From Fictibacillus solisalsi (GTDB taxonomy: Bacteria > Bacillota > Bacilli > Bacillales > Fictibacillaceae), in assembly GCF_900103485.1 (NCBI RefSeq), contig NZ_FNHW01000005.1:62001-126000 (forward strand): a stretch of DNA of 64,000 nucleotides, read 5' to 3'. The notes beneath the pieces were generated by a model. That model was not told where the DNA came from, made no database searches, and saw nothing but the letters and a program-made list of their open reading frames with translations. Every line of letters starts with the position of its first letter. Position 1 is the stretch's first letter. A program made the position numbers and the translations under genes. Below, one piece after another: positions 15,823 through 23,822 of this stretch.

Positions 15823-16629
15823 ATGGTATATATTAGTGGGCTTTCTTGTATCTCTCCCTTTGGCATTGGGATTGAGAAGTTGATTGGAAGAATGCAAAAA
15901 GATTCTACTGCCTCAAGTAAAAACAGATTACCAAATGAACTGAAGTACACTCATATTAAAGGATTGAATCGACTTCCCAAGGTGAGCAGGTATGGTTGCA
16001 TCGCTATTTCAGAAGCACTCCGGTTTGCTGGCTATAAAGGGTTGTTGGGAAAAAATAGCCAAATCGGGATAGTCGTTTCTAATAACTATGGTAGTTTAGA
16101 AGCTATTCAAGATATGTTTCAAGAGTGTGATCAGTATGGTCCGACAAAAGTGAATCCATCAATTTTTCCTGGGACGGTATTAAATGTAGTAGGTGGCCAT
16201 ATTTCTATCGTTTTCAAGTTTAATGGCCCCAATATTACCTTATCCGATGGGGTTGATTCTGGATTTAAGAGTCTTTTGTATGGTTATGACCTTATTCAAC
16301 AGGGGAAAGCGGAAAAGATCCTAATTTGTGATCTAAATATTTTTCCACCTACCAAATATAAATCAGAAGTTGAAGAATTCCTCCCCGACTTTGAGAGCGT
16401 AGGAGCCATACTTCTTGAAAGACAACCAAAAAACGATTCACTGCAGTTATCCGTTAATCCTGTAAATAAAGAAGGCAACACTGTAGAAAATCCAAGAAAT
16501 ATTACAAGAGAGCTGATAAAAAAGAGTTTTACGTTGTTAAAAGATGAGAGTACCAATAACGATAAAATGTACACGTATGCAAGGGGTCATGGGACATATT
16601 GCCTCAGTCTTAATAGGATTTCAAAATGA
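15823..16629 (+). CDS. Truncated ketosynthase-like protein lacking the active Cys (Ketoacyl-synt_2-like)
   Basis: 268 residues that align only with the N-terminal part of a ketosynthase (VYISGLSCISPFGIG start, then IGIVVSNNYGSLEAI). At the nucleophile position it reads SDGVDSGF (141-148), so the Cys is replaced, probably by Val144, and no HGTGT or GHTLGA motif follows. The size and content fit the Ketoacyl-synt_2 group of half-ketosynthases that accompany type II polyene synthases. It cannot condense by itself; a chain-length-factor or scaffold role beside one of the two full KS proteins is inferred. Starts 11 bases after the UNBU-like gene and overlaps the next KS by 4 bases. Confidence 0.75.
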   Translation: MVYISGLSCISPFGIGIEKLIGRMQKDSTASSKNRLPNELKYTHIKGLNRLPKVSRYGCIAISEALRFAGYKGLLGKNSQIGIVVSNNYGSLEAIQDMFQECDQYGPTKVNPSIFPGTVLNVVGGHISIVFKFNGPNITLSDGVDSGFKSLLYGYDLIQQGKAEKILICDLNIFPPTKYKSEVEEFLPDFESVGAILLERQPKNDSLQLSVNPVNKEGNTVENPRNITRELIKKSFTLLKDESTNNDKMYTYARGHGTYCLSLNRISK

Positions 16630-17885
16630 TGAAAGACATTTATTTATCAGGTATTGGACTAATATCTTCTCTTGGGCATGATATGTCTGCTTGGAGAAAA
16701 CTGTTTAGAAATGAACAAAACCCGGCCAAACGACAGTATCTTCTAAATAATAATATTGAAATTGAGTATCCTGTATTCCCCATCGGAGAAGACGAGCTAG
16801 CGTATCTTAAAGAAAAATTATTCACAGAGTTTGGTATTCGTGAAGATGATATTGAACAGTTCTTGCTGGAGGATAAAGACTTTCTTTTGTTATTGATTGC
16901 GTCATTAGCGGGCCTTCGAAATGCCAATATTAACTGCATGGATAAGACAGTTGCTTTGGTCATTGCTCATGAAAACTTAGGGGTGAACCATTTAATTGAT
17001 GGTCTGATACAAAAACCCAATTTACTAGATCCGTCGAGTCCGCTAGAATCTTTTCAACAATATAAACATGATTTTTTCCGACTCCAGAACTTTAATTTTC
17101 TCTATCACTTGGCAAAAATATTAAAAGTAAATGGACCCACATATACCATCAATAATGCCTGTGCTTCCGGCCTTTATGCTCTTGAATTAGGGAGTAATCT
17201 GATTAAAAGCGAGCAGGCCGATGTGGTTATTGTTGTTTCCAGTGATTATGCACATGTGACTGAATACTTGTGGTTAAACGAAAAGGGGTTTAATGCGTCT
17301 AATAATGTTATTGCTCCTTTCGATCAAAAAGCTACAGGGTCAGTACTTGGGGATGGAGCCGGAGTTATTATTTTGGAATCAGAAGACAGTTTAACTCAAA
17401 GAAAGCACTCGCCTTTAGGTCGTTATATTACAACGGCTTTTCAACAAGACCATTGGCGAATTAGCCTACCAGATGTAACAGCAAAGTCGTATTCAAAAGT
17501 AATTAAAAAGGCTTTATCCCGATATGGGCGTAATGTCGATTTTATTATCCCACATGGTACAGGAATTCCGATGTGGGATAAGTATGAAGCAAGAGAAATA
17601 ACATCTTCCTTTAAAGATTTAAATCTAGAAATCCCCCATGTTGCTGCATTTAAGGGATTTATAGGTCACACCTTAGGGGCTAACAGTCTCATAGAGTTAG
17701 TTTTAGGAATATTTAGCTTGAATGAAGATGTAATTCCACCGTTTTTCCCTCCAGATTTCCACGCACATCCAAGCGTTGCACTACCTTTCACTCAAAAGAA
17801 AATTACTAAGAAAATGAACAGTGTATTAAAAACCGTAGCGGCATATGGCGGGTTTAATGCTGCGACCATTATTGAAAAAACTTGA
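16626..17885 (+). CDS. Second beta-ketoacyl-ACP synthase, complete catalytic triad
   Basis: 419 residues. Catalytic Cys179 in NNACASGLYA, His310 in PHGTGIP and His348 in KGFIGHTLGA are all present, so this is a potentially active KS. It diverges strongly from the KS at 13807, with an extended loop around residues 55-85 (FGIREDDIEQFLLEDKDF). Start ATG ATG overlaps the half-KS stop by 4 bases, indicating tight coupling of the two. Two active KS genes plus one half-KS suggests either KS:partner heterodimers or separate elongation and starter steps. The ketoreductase begins 10 bases downstream. Confidence 0.88.
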   Translation: MMKDIYLSGIGLISSLGHDMSAWRKLFRNEQNPAKRQYLLNNNIEIEYPVFPIGEDELAYLKEKLFTEFGIREDDIEQFLLEDKDFLLLLIASLAGLRNANINCMDKTVALVIAHENLGVNHLIDGLIQKPNLLDPSSPLESFQQYKHDFFRLQNFNFLYHLAKILKVNGPTYTINNACASGLYALELGSNLIKSEQADVVIVVSSDYAHVTEYLWLNEKGFNASNNVIAPFDQKATGSVLGDGAGVIILESEDSLTQRKHSPLGRYITTAFQQDHWRISLPDVTAKSYSKVIKKALSRYGRNVDFIIPHGTGIPMWDKYEAREITSSFKDLNLEIPHVAAFKGFIGHTLGANSLIELVLGIFSLNEDVIPPFFPPDFHAHPSVALPFTQKKITKKMNSVLKTVAAYGGFNAATIIEKT

Positions 17886-17895
17886 GGGGGAACGC

Positions 17896-18645
17896 ATGTT
17901 TAATCTTAGGGACTTTGCGAACAAAACCGCGTTGGTGACGGGCGGTTCAAGAGGAATTGGAAGAGAAATTGTCACCCAGTTAGTCAAAAATAAAGCCAAT
18001 GTAATTTTTACCTATAATAATGGGATTGAACAGGCAGAATCCCTTCTAGCAGAGTTGAAAAATGAGGATGTAGTGCTCAAGGCCATTCAGTGCAATCTGG
18101 AAAAGAAACGCGAGTTGGATCGTCTAATTGACTACCTTTCAAGTCATCCCACAAAGATTGATTTTCTCATCAACAATGCAGGATTTACAATGGATCAACC
18201 CTTCTTAAAAATGAAGGACGAGGAATGGGAGAAAGTGCTACAGGTGAATTTAACCGCTACTTCCTACTTGACTCGTAAGCTACTTCGTACTTTGTTAGTG
18301 CAAAAGGGGGCTATTGTAAACATTACGTCCATATCTGGATTAATTGGTACAAAAGGACAAGTAAACTATTCAGCTTCTAAAGCGGGAATCATTGGATTGA
18401 CAAAGGCCCTTGCCAGGGAAGTAGGTCGACTAGGTGTAAGGGTCAATTGTATCGCTCCTGGATATATCAAAACAGATATGATTAGTGGAGTCCCTAAAGA
18501 TAAATGGAACAAAATTCAAAAGGATATTCCATTGAATCGAATAGGAGAACCTGAAGATGTAGCTCATATGGCTTTGTATTTACTATCTTCATACGCTTCC
18601 TATATAACTGGCCAAGTCATAACTATTGATGGTGGATTAATTTAG
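17896..18645 (+). CDS. 3-oxoacyl-ACP reductase (FabG-type SDR)
   Basis: 249 residues. NADPH motif TGGSRGIG (15-22), NNAG (93-96) and the catalytic Ser145, Tyr158, Lys162 (NYSASKAG) are all present. ATG at 17896 has GAGGGGG about 6 bases upstream; a longer frame at 17845 lies inside the KS gene. Immediately followed by the ACP gene (13 bases). Role: NADPH-dependent reduction of the beta-keto group after each elongation. Its place between KS and ACP makes it a dedicated polyketide ketoreductase rather than the housekeeping enzyme. Confidence 0.92.
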   Translation: MFNLRDFANKTALVTGGSRGIGREIVTQLVKNKANVIFTYNNGIEQAESLLAELKNEDVVLKAIQCNLEKKRELDRLIDYLSSHPTKIDFLINNAGFTMDQPFLKMKDEEWEKVLQVNLTATSYLTRKLLRTLLVQKGAIVNITSISGLIGTKGQVNYSASKAGIIGLTKALAREVGRLGVRVNCIAPGYIKTDMISGVPKDKWNKIQKDIPLNRIGEPEDVAHMALYLLSSYASYITGQVITIDGGLI

Positions 18646-18658
18646 AAAGGGTGGTTAG

Positions 18659-18892
18659 ATGTCATACGAAATTAAAAAACAAAGAATTTTAGAGTTAATT
18701 GCAGAAATGGTAGAAATTGATGTAAATGAGGTTAAAGAAGATAGTGATTTTGCAGATTTAGGGATTGATTCCCTAATGGCTCTTGAGTTAGCGGTGTATC
18801 TCGAACGTGATTACAATATATTCATTAAGGAACATGAACTAATGAATCTTCGAAAAGTAGAAGACCTTTTAAGTTTTTTAAAAACAAATTAA
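18659..18892 (+). CDS. Acyl carrier protein 1
   Basis: 77 residues, four-helix ACP fold. The phosphopantetheine site is Ser38 in DLGIDSLMALEL. The ribosome site AAAGGGTGG lies 6 bases upstream. It is the ACP of the KS-KR operon and presumably carries the growing polyketide chain; activation would be by the AcpS-type enzyme at 28949 or a chromosomal one. The second ACP at 33052 is quite different and probably carries another acyl unit. Confidence 0.93.
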   Translation: MSYEIKKQRILELIAEMVEIDVNEVKEDSDFADLGIDSLMALELAVYLERDYNIFIKEHELMNLRKVEDLLSFLKTN

Positions 18893-18915
18893 TGGAATAA
18901 GGATGAGTGCTCATA

Positions 18916-19848
18916 ATGGTTAAGTTTCTTACACACTACTTTTCCGGGAACCATTCATTTTTTAAAAAGAGATTTCTCAGCATACTTTTCCATTTTTTCA
19001 GTGGAGCTTTCCTGGCTTTTTTGATCCCCTCTGTTAGACTCCTCAGATTCCTTATCGAACATCTCTCTCCCACCTTTTACCGGGGATTTACTGATGAAGG
19101 TGCCGGAATTGGTTTTGGATTAAGAGCGCATTTCTTTAAAAAAAGAGGGCGCTCATTTGAAACCAGCATTCAATCCCTGACTAGCAGATCGATATACCAA
19201 TACTACGTTGGCTTAGGATGGTGGCTTCATTACCGCTATCGCTATAACCCTAAAAAATACGACGACTGGATTAGGCAGCTTCACTTCAAATATGCTTTGA
19301 TACTTTTTGATGGTGTGGGTTTTAAAGTTGGTTTATTTACCTTTTACCATAATAAAAAAAGCCTAGCAGTATTAGAACACTTTACTGTGCCACAGCAAAG
19401 AGTTTGTTATCAGGGGTTTGGACGAAGCCTCTGGTTTCAAAGTAAATTTCATTGGTCAACGGCTTTAACTGAACTTGACCGATTGGGGAAAGACCATCCA
19501 TTTCGAAACGATATTTTAAGCGGCCTTGGTCTTGCCGTTGCATATAGTAAATTTGATGATTTGTCATTAGGAAGTACTATACTGACTTCTCTTTCATCTG
19601 AAGACACGAGCAGTTTTGCCCAAGGACTCGCATTTGGCTTAGAAGCACGAAAAAAACAAAATCCTAAACTATGGGAGAGCACAATAGAGGCTTTACCCCT
19701 TCCTATCAAGGAGCAAATGAATGGTTTCATTCAAATTTGTTACCAAGTTGAAGAAGAACTAGATGAGTACTGTACCGACCGTGATTACTATTTGTTATGG
19801 ATTGATAAAATCAGAAACACATTAGAAGGAGATAATGGATATCGATGA
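18916..19848 (+). CDS. DUF1702 protein, UNBL-like (enediyne-cassette homolog)
   Basis: 310 residues. It shows the ordered landmarks I recall for DUF1702/UNBL: RGFTDEGAGIG (56-66), YVGLGWW (97-103), FDGVGF (131-136), GFGRSLWF (167-174) and LSGLGLAVAYS (201-211), in the same spacing as the actinobacterial RGFAYEGAAM, VGVGWA, LDGYGF, GRSLWF and WSGVGLAAAY. Known: DUF1702 proteins are conserved beside PksE in enediyne clusters and have no assigned chemistry. GTG at 18907 is an alternative start. The gene overlaps the UNBV-like gene by 4 bases. One of three UNB-family homologs in this operon, the key clue to the pathway. Confidence 0.8.
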   Translation: MVKFLTHYFSGNHSFFKKRFLSILFHFFSGAFLAFLIPSVRLLRFLIEHLSPTFYRGFTDEGAGIGFGLRAHFFKKRGRSFETSIQSLTSRSIYQYYVGLGWWLHYRYRYNPKKYDDWIRQLHFKYALILFDGVGFKVGLFTFYHNKKSLAVLEHFTVPQQRVCYQGFGRSLWFQSKFHWSTALTELDRLGKDHPFRNDILSGLGLAVAYSKFDDLSLGSTILTSLSSEDTSSFAQGLAFGLEARKKQNPKLWESTIEALPLPIKEQMNGFIQICYQVEEELDEYCTDRDYYLLWIDKIRNTLEGDNGYR

Positions 19849-21602
19849 TGAAACCAGTTGTAAAAAAAGTAGCCATGTTAGTTCTAGTGGTTTTTGTAAT
19901 CTTATTAAGTGCATGTCAACAAGAAGCTAAGGTTAACTATGGATTCAAATTCAAGGATATTACGCAATCCACCGAAATAAATTTCACCCATCAAAAACCT
20001 CAATTTGACAAGAAAGTGAGCAATGTTATGCCTTGGCTTGCATCAACTGGTGCAGGTGTATTCCTAAACGATTACAACAACGATGGGAAAATCGATGTCT
20101 ATTTAATTAATTCTAAAAAAGGCTCGAGTAACAAGTTGTATAAAAACAAGGGTAACAATAAATTTGAGGATGTAACGGATCAGGCTGGGATCGGTGATGT
20201 TAATAAAGAAGGAATTTCTGAAACCGCCCTTTGGTTTGATTATGATAATGATGGGTTTCAAGATCTATTTGTTGGTGCATGGGGCAAAAGCCAACTATTT
20301 AAGAACAATGGGGATGGTACATTCACGAATGTGACAGAATCCTCAGGACTCAAAGCAATGGGTTATGCAGCAAAAGCCATTGCCATAGATTACAATCGAG
20401 ATGGTAATTTGGATTTGTATATCGGCAACTACTTTAGAAAAGATGTTGACTTATGGAATCTGAAAAGCACAAAAATCTTTCATAATGATTTTGAAAAAGC
20501 AAGAAATGGAGGAGAGAATTACTTCTTCAAAAATAATGGAGACGGTACATTTACTGAGATTGGAAAAAAACTTAATTTAGATGATACCGGTTGGACCCTC
20601 GCCACTGGAATGGCCGATATTAATAACGATGGCTATCCTGATATTTATAATGCAAACGATTTTGGAGCTGATTCCCTACTGATTAATAAAGCTGGAAAGC
20701 GTTTTGAAAAAATCACTCAACACCGGGGGATTGGTGAAGATACGTATAAAAGTATGAATGTTGATTTTGCGGATGTTTTCCATGATGGGAATTTTGCAAA
20801 CTATGTATCGAACATTAGTAAACAAAAGTACTTGCTAGAGGGAAACCAACTCTGGCATATGAACTCTAAAGGGAAGTACGTTGATCGAGCAAAAGAACTA
20901 GATATATTTCAATCCGGATGGTCTTGGGGCGCAAGATTTTTTGACGTAAACAACTCAGGGAATTTGAGTCTGGTGGTGACCAACGGATTCATTACAGGAA
21001 AGTCAAGAGAGACCTATTGGTTTGACATGGGGACCCTTGCCACAACTCCTGGTAACATCGTTGAGGATGCAAAGAACTGGCCAGCGATTGGTGACAAAGA
21101 TATGTCTGGTCATGAACAAAAATCACTTTTTCTTAATCAAGGCAAAACCTTCCCCGATGTCGCTAAAGATGTGGGAATTACATTTAAAAAAGATGGCCGT
21201 GGGGTGGCGGTAGGAGACCTCGATAACAATGGAACCTTGGATTTATTTTTTGCAAATCAAGGGGCAAAACCAAAAGTTTACACGAATATACAAAAGAAAC
21301 CAACAAATTGGATTAAAATCGACCTTAAAGGAACCCCTCCCAGTAATAGAGAGGCAATAGGGGCTAGGCTTACTTTCCACAATAATGGCATTAAAACGGT
21401 GGTTGAAAAAGATGGAGGAAACAGTTTCGGCTCCCAAAGCGATCCGCGTATCCATCTTGGCTTAGGAAAAAGTGAAACGCTTGATCAATTAGATATTAGA
21501 TGGCCAAGTGGAAAAAAAGAAGTCTTTAAAAACATTAAATCAAATCAGATTTTATCGATTGTGGAAGGGAAAGGCTCATATAAAGTCATCTCCAAGAAGT
21601 AA
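19845..21602 (+). CDS. ASPIC/UnbV-domain FG-GAP/VCBS lipoprotein, UNBV-like
   Basis: 585 residues. An N-terminal signal with lipobox LLSAC (Cys24) predicts export and lipid anchoring. FG-GAP/VCBS blades carry calcium loops such as DYNNDGKIDVYL, DYDNDGFQDLFV, DYNRDGNLDLYI, DINNDGYPDIYN and DLDNNGTLDLFF, indicating a beta-propeller. Residues about 490-575 are the ASPIC/UnbV domain (AIGARLTFHNNG, DPRIHLGLGKSETLDQLDIRWPSG). UNBV was named from enediyne clusters; related proteins also occur elsewhere. Translationally coupled to the DUF1702 gene by an ATGATGA overlap. Being outside the membrane, it implies that part of the pathway or its protection acts at the cell surface. Confidence 0.92.
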   Translation: MMKPVVKKVAMLVLVVFVILLSACQQEAKVNYGFKFKDITQSTEINFTHQKPQFDKKVSNVMPWLASTGAGVFLNDYNNDGKIDVYLINSKKGSSNKLYKNKGNNKFEDVTDQAGIGDVNKEGISETALWFDYDNDGFQDLFVGAWGKSQLFKNNGDGTFTNVTESSGLKAMGYAAKAIAIDYNRDGNLDLYIGNYFRKDVDLWNLKSTKIFHNDFEKARNGGENYFFKNNGDGTFTEIGKKLNLDDTGWTLATGMADINNDGYPDIYNANDFGADSLLINKAGKRFEKITQHRGIGEDTYKSMNVDFADVFHDGNFANYVSNISKQKYLLEGNQLWHMNSKGKYVDRAKELDIFQSGWSWGARFFDVNNSGNLSLVVTNGFITGKSRETYWFDMGTLATTPGNIVEDAKNWPAIGDKDMSGHEQKSLFLNQGKTFPDVAKDVGITFKKDGRGVAVGDLDNNGTLDLFFANQGAKPKVYTNIQKKPTNWIKIDLKGTPPSNREAIGARLTFHNNGIKTVVEKDGGNSFGSQSDPRIHLGLGKSETLDQLDIRWPSGKKEVFKNIKSNQILSIVEGKGSYKVISKK

Positions 21603-21623
21603 TCAAGGAGAAAGGGGGAGGAA

Positions 21624-22586
21624 ATGATAAATAGGCTGCGTGTTGGAATTATTGGATGTGGAAAAATAACTCAAGTTCGTCATCTTCCAGAATATTTGGA
21701 GAGGAAAGATGTCGAGGTCATTGGCTTGTGCGATGAGAATCTAGAGAGAGCAACGGCCTTGGCTTCTAAATACAATATTCCCTTTGTTACCGATCGGGCC
21801 GATGACATCATTGATCATCAAGATATACAAGCTGTTTCGGTGTGCACTCCAAATATATTTCATGCAGATCAAAGTATAAAAGCTTTGAAACAAAACAAAC
21901 ATGTTTTAGTGGAAAAGCCAGTGGCTACATCTATCCAAGAATTAAATGAAATGTTCGACGTTGCTCGGGAGAATGATAAATTGTTAATGGTGGGGCATAA
22001 TCAACGATTTGATCCTGTCCATTTGAAGGCCAAGAAGATGATTGCAGAAGGTTCTATCGGTAATATTTTGCAGTTCATTTCTAATTACCAGCATCCTGGC
22101 CCAAAGTATTGGAGTTTGGATGGAGAGAACAGTTGGTTCTTTAATCAACAACTATCTACATTTGGTGTAGTAGGAGATTTGGGAGTTCATAAGTTAGACT
22201 TAATGCAATGGATACTTGAAGATGTCTTCTCAGAATGGAAGGTACTTAAAAATAGTGTGTTAGACGATAGAGCTGTTATTTCTTTAAAGACATTAGGTGG
22301 AGTAGTAGGCTCCATCAATGTAAGCTGGAACAATCCTCTTCAAGACCATCGGACGACCATTTATGGTGATAAGGGGATTATGACTTTCGGAGAGGAACTT
22401 CAAATACTTAAAGTTGAAACGTTTGACGGAGAAATAAGTACGGTAAAAATAGAGCCCATCTTACGCCAGGATGGAAAACCGTCATCTTGTGTTATTGATC
22501 ACTTTTTAGATTGCATCTTATATGGTATTACACAAGTCATTAATCCTCGCCATGTATTTAATTCACTTGAAATCATTACAAGTTAA
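21624..22586 (+). CDS. Gfo/Idh/MocA-family NAD(P)-dependent oxidoreductase
   Basis: 320 residues. N-terminal Rossmann motif VGIIGCGKI, the family hallmark EKP in VLVEKPVA (about 91-98), and a C-terminal alpha/beta domain containing GDLGVHKLDLMQW with the His/Asp of the active site. GGGGGAGG lies 3-5 bases before the ATG. Relatives oxidise or reduce sugars and cyclitols. In this operon it is the only obvious sugar-type redox enzyme, so it may serve deoxysugar or cyclitol formation, or reduce a polyketide ketone. 21 bases after the UNBV-like gene. Confidence 0.88.
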   Translation: MINRLRVGIIGCGKITQVRHLPEYLERKDVEVIGLCDENLERATALASKYNIPFVTDRADDIIDHQDIQAVSVCTPNIFHADQSIKALKQNKHVLVEKPVATSIQELNEMFDVARENDKLLMVGHNQRFDPVHLKAKKMIAEGSIGNILQFISNYQHPGPKYWSLDGENSWFFNQQLSTFGVVGDLGVHKLDLMQWILEDVFSEWKVLKNSVLDDRAVISLKTLGGVVGSINVSWNNPLQDHRTTIYGDKGIMTFGEELQILKVETFDGEISTVKIEPILRQDGKPSSCVIDHFLDCILYGITQVINPRHVFNSLEIITS

Positions 22587-22597
22587 GGAGAAGTAAA

Positions 22598-22801
22598 GTG
22601 AGATTACAATTACCATATGATGAACACATAGAGCTTATTAAAACGGTGCAATCACATATGAAAGAGACATACTGCATCGATCTTGGATTACTTGCAACCC
22701 AAGATCTCATTAACTTAATTTATTCCAATATTGAGTATGCTGTGATTGAGCCATTACGAAAGTCGGATCAAATCTTACAGGAGATAAAGAAACTACTATA
22801 G
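22598..22801 (+). CDS. Small hypothetical protein (67 aa), last gene of the core operon
   Basis: GTG start with AAGGAGA 8 bases upstream. Helical, acidic and soluble, with an LPYDEHIELIKTVQ start and a charged C-terminus. No family recognised and no cofactor motif. It follows the oxidoreductase by 11 bases and is followed by a terminator, so it ends the 12-gene operon. It may be a partner protein of the preceding enzyme. Confidence 0.6.
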   Translation: MRLQLPYDEHIELIKTVQSHMKETYCIDLGLLATQDLINLIYSNIEYAVIEPLRKSDQILQEIKKLL

Positions 22802-22912
22802 TAACCAAAGGCTGCTCTAATAAAGTTATAAAGGGTTCCACTTTGAGGTGCTTTTTTAAAAATAAGAACTAGAATAACAAGCCGAGTGACAAGTGAATTG
22901 GCATAAAAAGTG

Positions 22913-22945
22913 AAAGAAACTCGCCGGTATTTGGTGAGTTTCTTT
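22913..22945 (+). terminator. Intrinsic terminator of the core operon
   Basis: AAAGAAACTCGCC pairs with GGTGAGTTTCTTT (13 pairs, one wobble) and is followed by T and A residues. It lies 112 bases past the last core gene. Confidence 0.75.
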
Positions 22946-23000
22946 TTGCAATAATATTCAAACGCAATTTACAGGCTAGGTTATCATAGACTTGGAGTTA

Positions 23001-23032
23001 TTTAACTAACGGGGCAGGATAGTTGAAGAAGG
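23001..23032. repeat. Palindromic repeat, form B
   Basis: Contains AACTAACGGGGCAGGATAGTT followed by GAAGAAGG. It is one of a family of short palindromes (AACTAA...TTAGTT) found here and at 57.6-60.9 kb. Form B lies 60-70 bases upstream of the GNAT pseudogene. Confidence 0.7.
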
Positions 23033-23092
23033 AATTTCTCTAAACTCGGAAGAATTTATATTCAAAAATATGTTAAGGAGCTTGTGAATTAT

Positions 23093-23580
23093 ATGGAATC
23101 CATTAGCAAAGGCGAAGTGAATCTACGAGATATCACAGAGGAAGATCTTCCTATCTTTTTTGAACAACAACTAGATTCAACGGCGAACTATATGGCTGCC
23201 TTTACAGCTAAAGACCCCACTGATAAGGACGCATTTTTTGACCATTGGACAAAAATTATCGCTGACGAGACCATCACAATTAAGACTATATTATTCAATG
23301 ACATTGTCACTGGGTCTCGAACTTTGAACAGTTCGGCGAACCCGAAGTAAGCTACTGGATTGGGAAGGAATATTGGGGTCAAGGTATTGCAACTAAAGCG
23401 TTGTCAGAGTTTCTGGAGCATATTGAAGTACGCCCGCTCTATGCACGTGCCGCTAAAGATAACCTCGCCTCCATCAGGGTATTGGAAAAATGCGGGTTTA
23501 AAATCATCTCTGAAGATAAGGGTTTTTCCAACGCAAGAGGCAAGGATGTGGAAGAATTTATTTTGAAGCTTGAACCTTGA
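23093..23580 (+). pseudogene. GNAT N-acetyltransferase (RimJ-like), frameshifted
   Basis: The first frame encodes VNLRDITEEDLPIFFEQQL and further GNAT-like sequence to about 23310. The second frame resumes at about 23320 with FEQFGEPEVSYWIGKEYWGQ and contains the acetyl-CoA region and NLASIRVLEKCGFK. A one-base shift around TCTCGAACTTTG (near 23310-23325) joins them. Start ATG at 23093 has AAGGAG 12 bases upstream; GTG at 23084 is possible. It is bracketed by palindromic repeats B and A like the cassettes at 57.6-60.9 kb. A sequencing error would also explain the shift. Confidence 0.75.
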
Positions 23581-23643
23581 ACCTTATGATATGTTTAATA
23601 CCCGTAATATGATTGGATCGGTTCTTGACTAAGAAACCTTCTG

Positions 23644-23674
23644 TTGTTTAACTAACGGGTGCTTTAGTTGAAGA
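23644..23674. repeat. Palindromic repeat, form A
   Basis: TTAACTAACGGGTGCTTTAGTTGAAG. Lies 64 bases downstream of the GNAT pseudogene stop, the same position relative to the gene as form A copies in the 57.6-60.9 kb array. Confidence 0.7.
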
Positions 23675-23675
23675 G

Positions 23676-23729
23676 TAAGATAAGAAAGGACCTCAAATCC
23701 ACTGGATATTGAGGTCCTTTCTTATCTTA
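23676..23729. terminator. Long perfect hairpin, bidirectional terminator
   Basis: The 21-base arm beginning TAAGATAAGAAAGG pairs perfectly with its copy ending TCTTATCTTA. The loop itself holds ATCC-ACT-GGAT, extending the stem past a single bulge. It lies between the GNAT pseudogene and the convergent sigma-factor gene. Confidence 0.75.
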
Positions 23730-23735
23730 TTAGGG

Positions 23736-23763
23736 ACAAGGCTTTTTATACAAGGCTTTTTAT
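23736..23763. repeat. 14-bp tandem duplication
   Basis: ACAAGGCTTTTTAT occurs twice in direct tandem order. Likely replication slippage after the hairpin. Confidence 0.7.
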
Positions 23764-23822
23764 ACATTACTTATTATATGGATTGACGACTAGCTTGTAC
23801 TCTTAAGACTAGCCATTCTTTT

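Noticed and set aside
13807-18892. Type I PksE or modular PKS in the core operon
   Set aside because: KS, KR and ACP are separate genes with their own starts and stops; no fused AT or DH domain was found.
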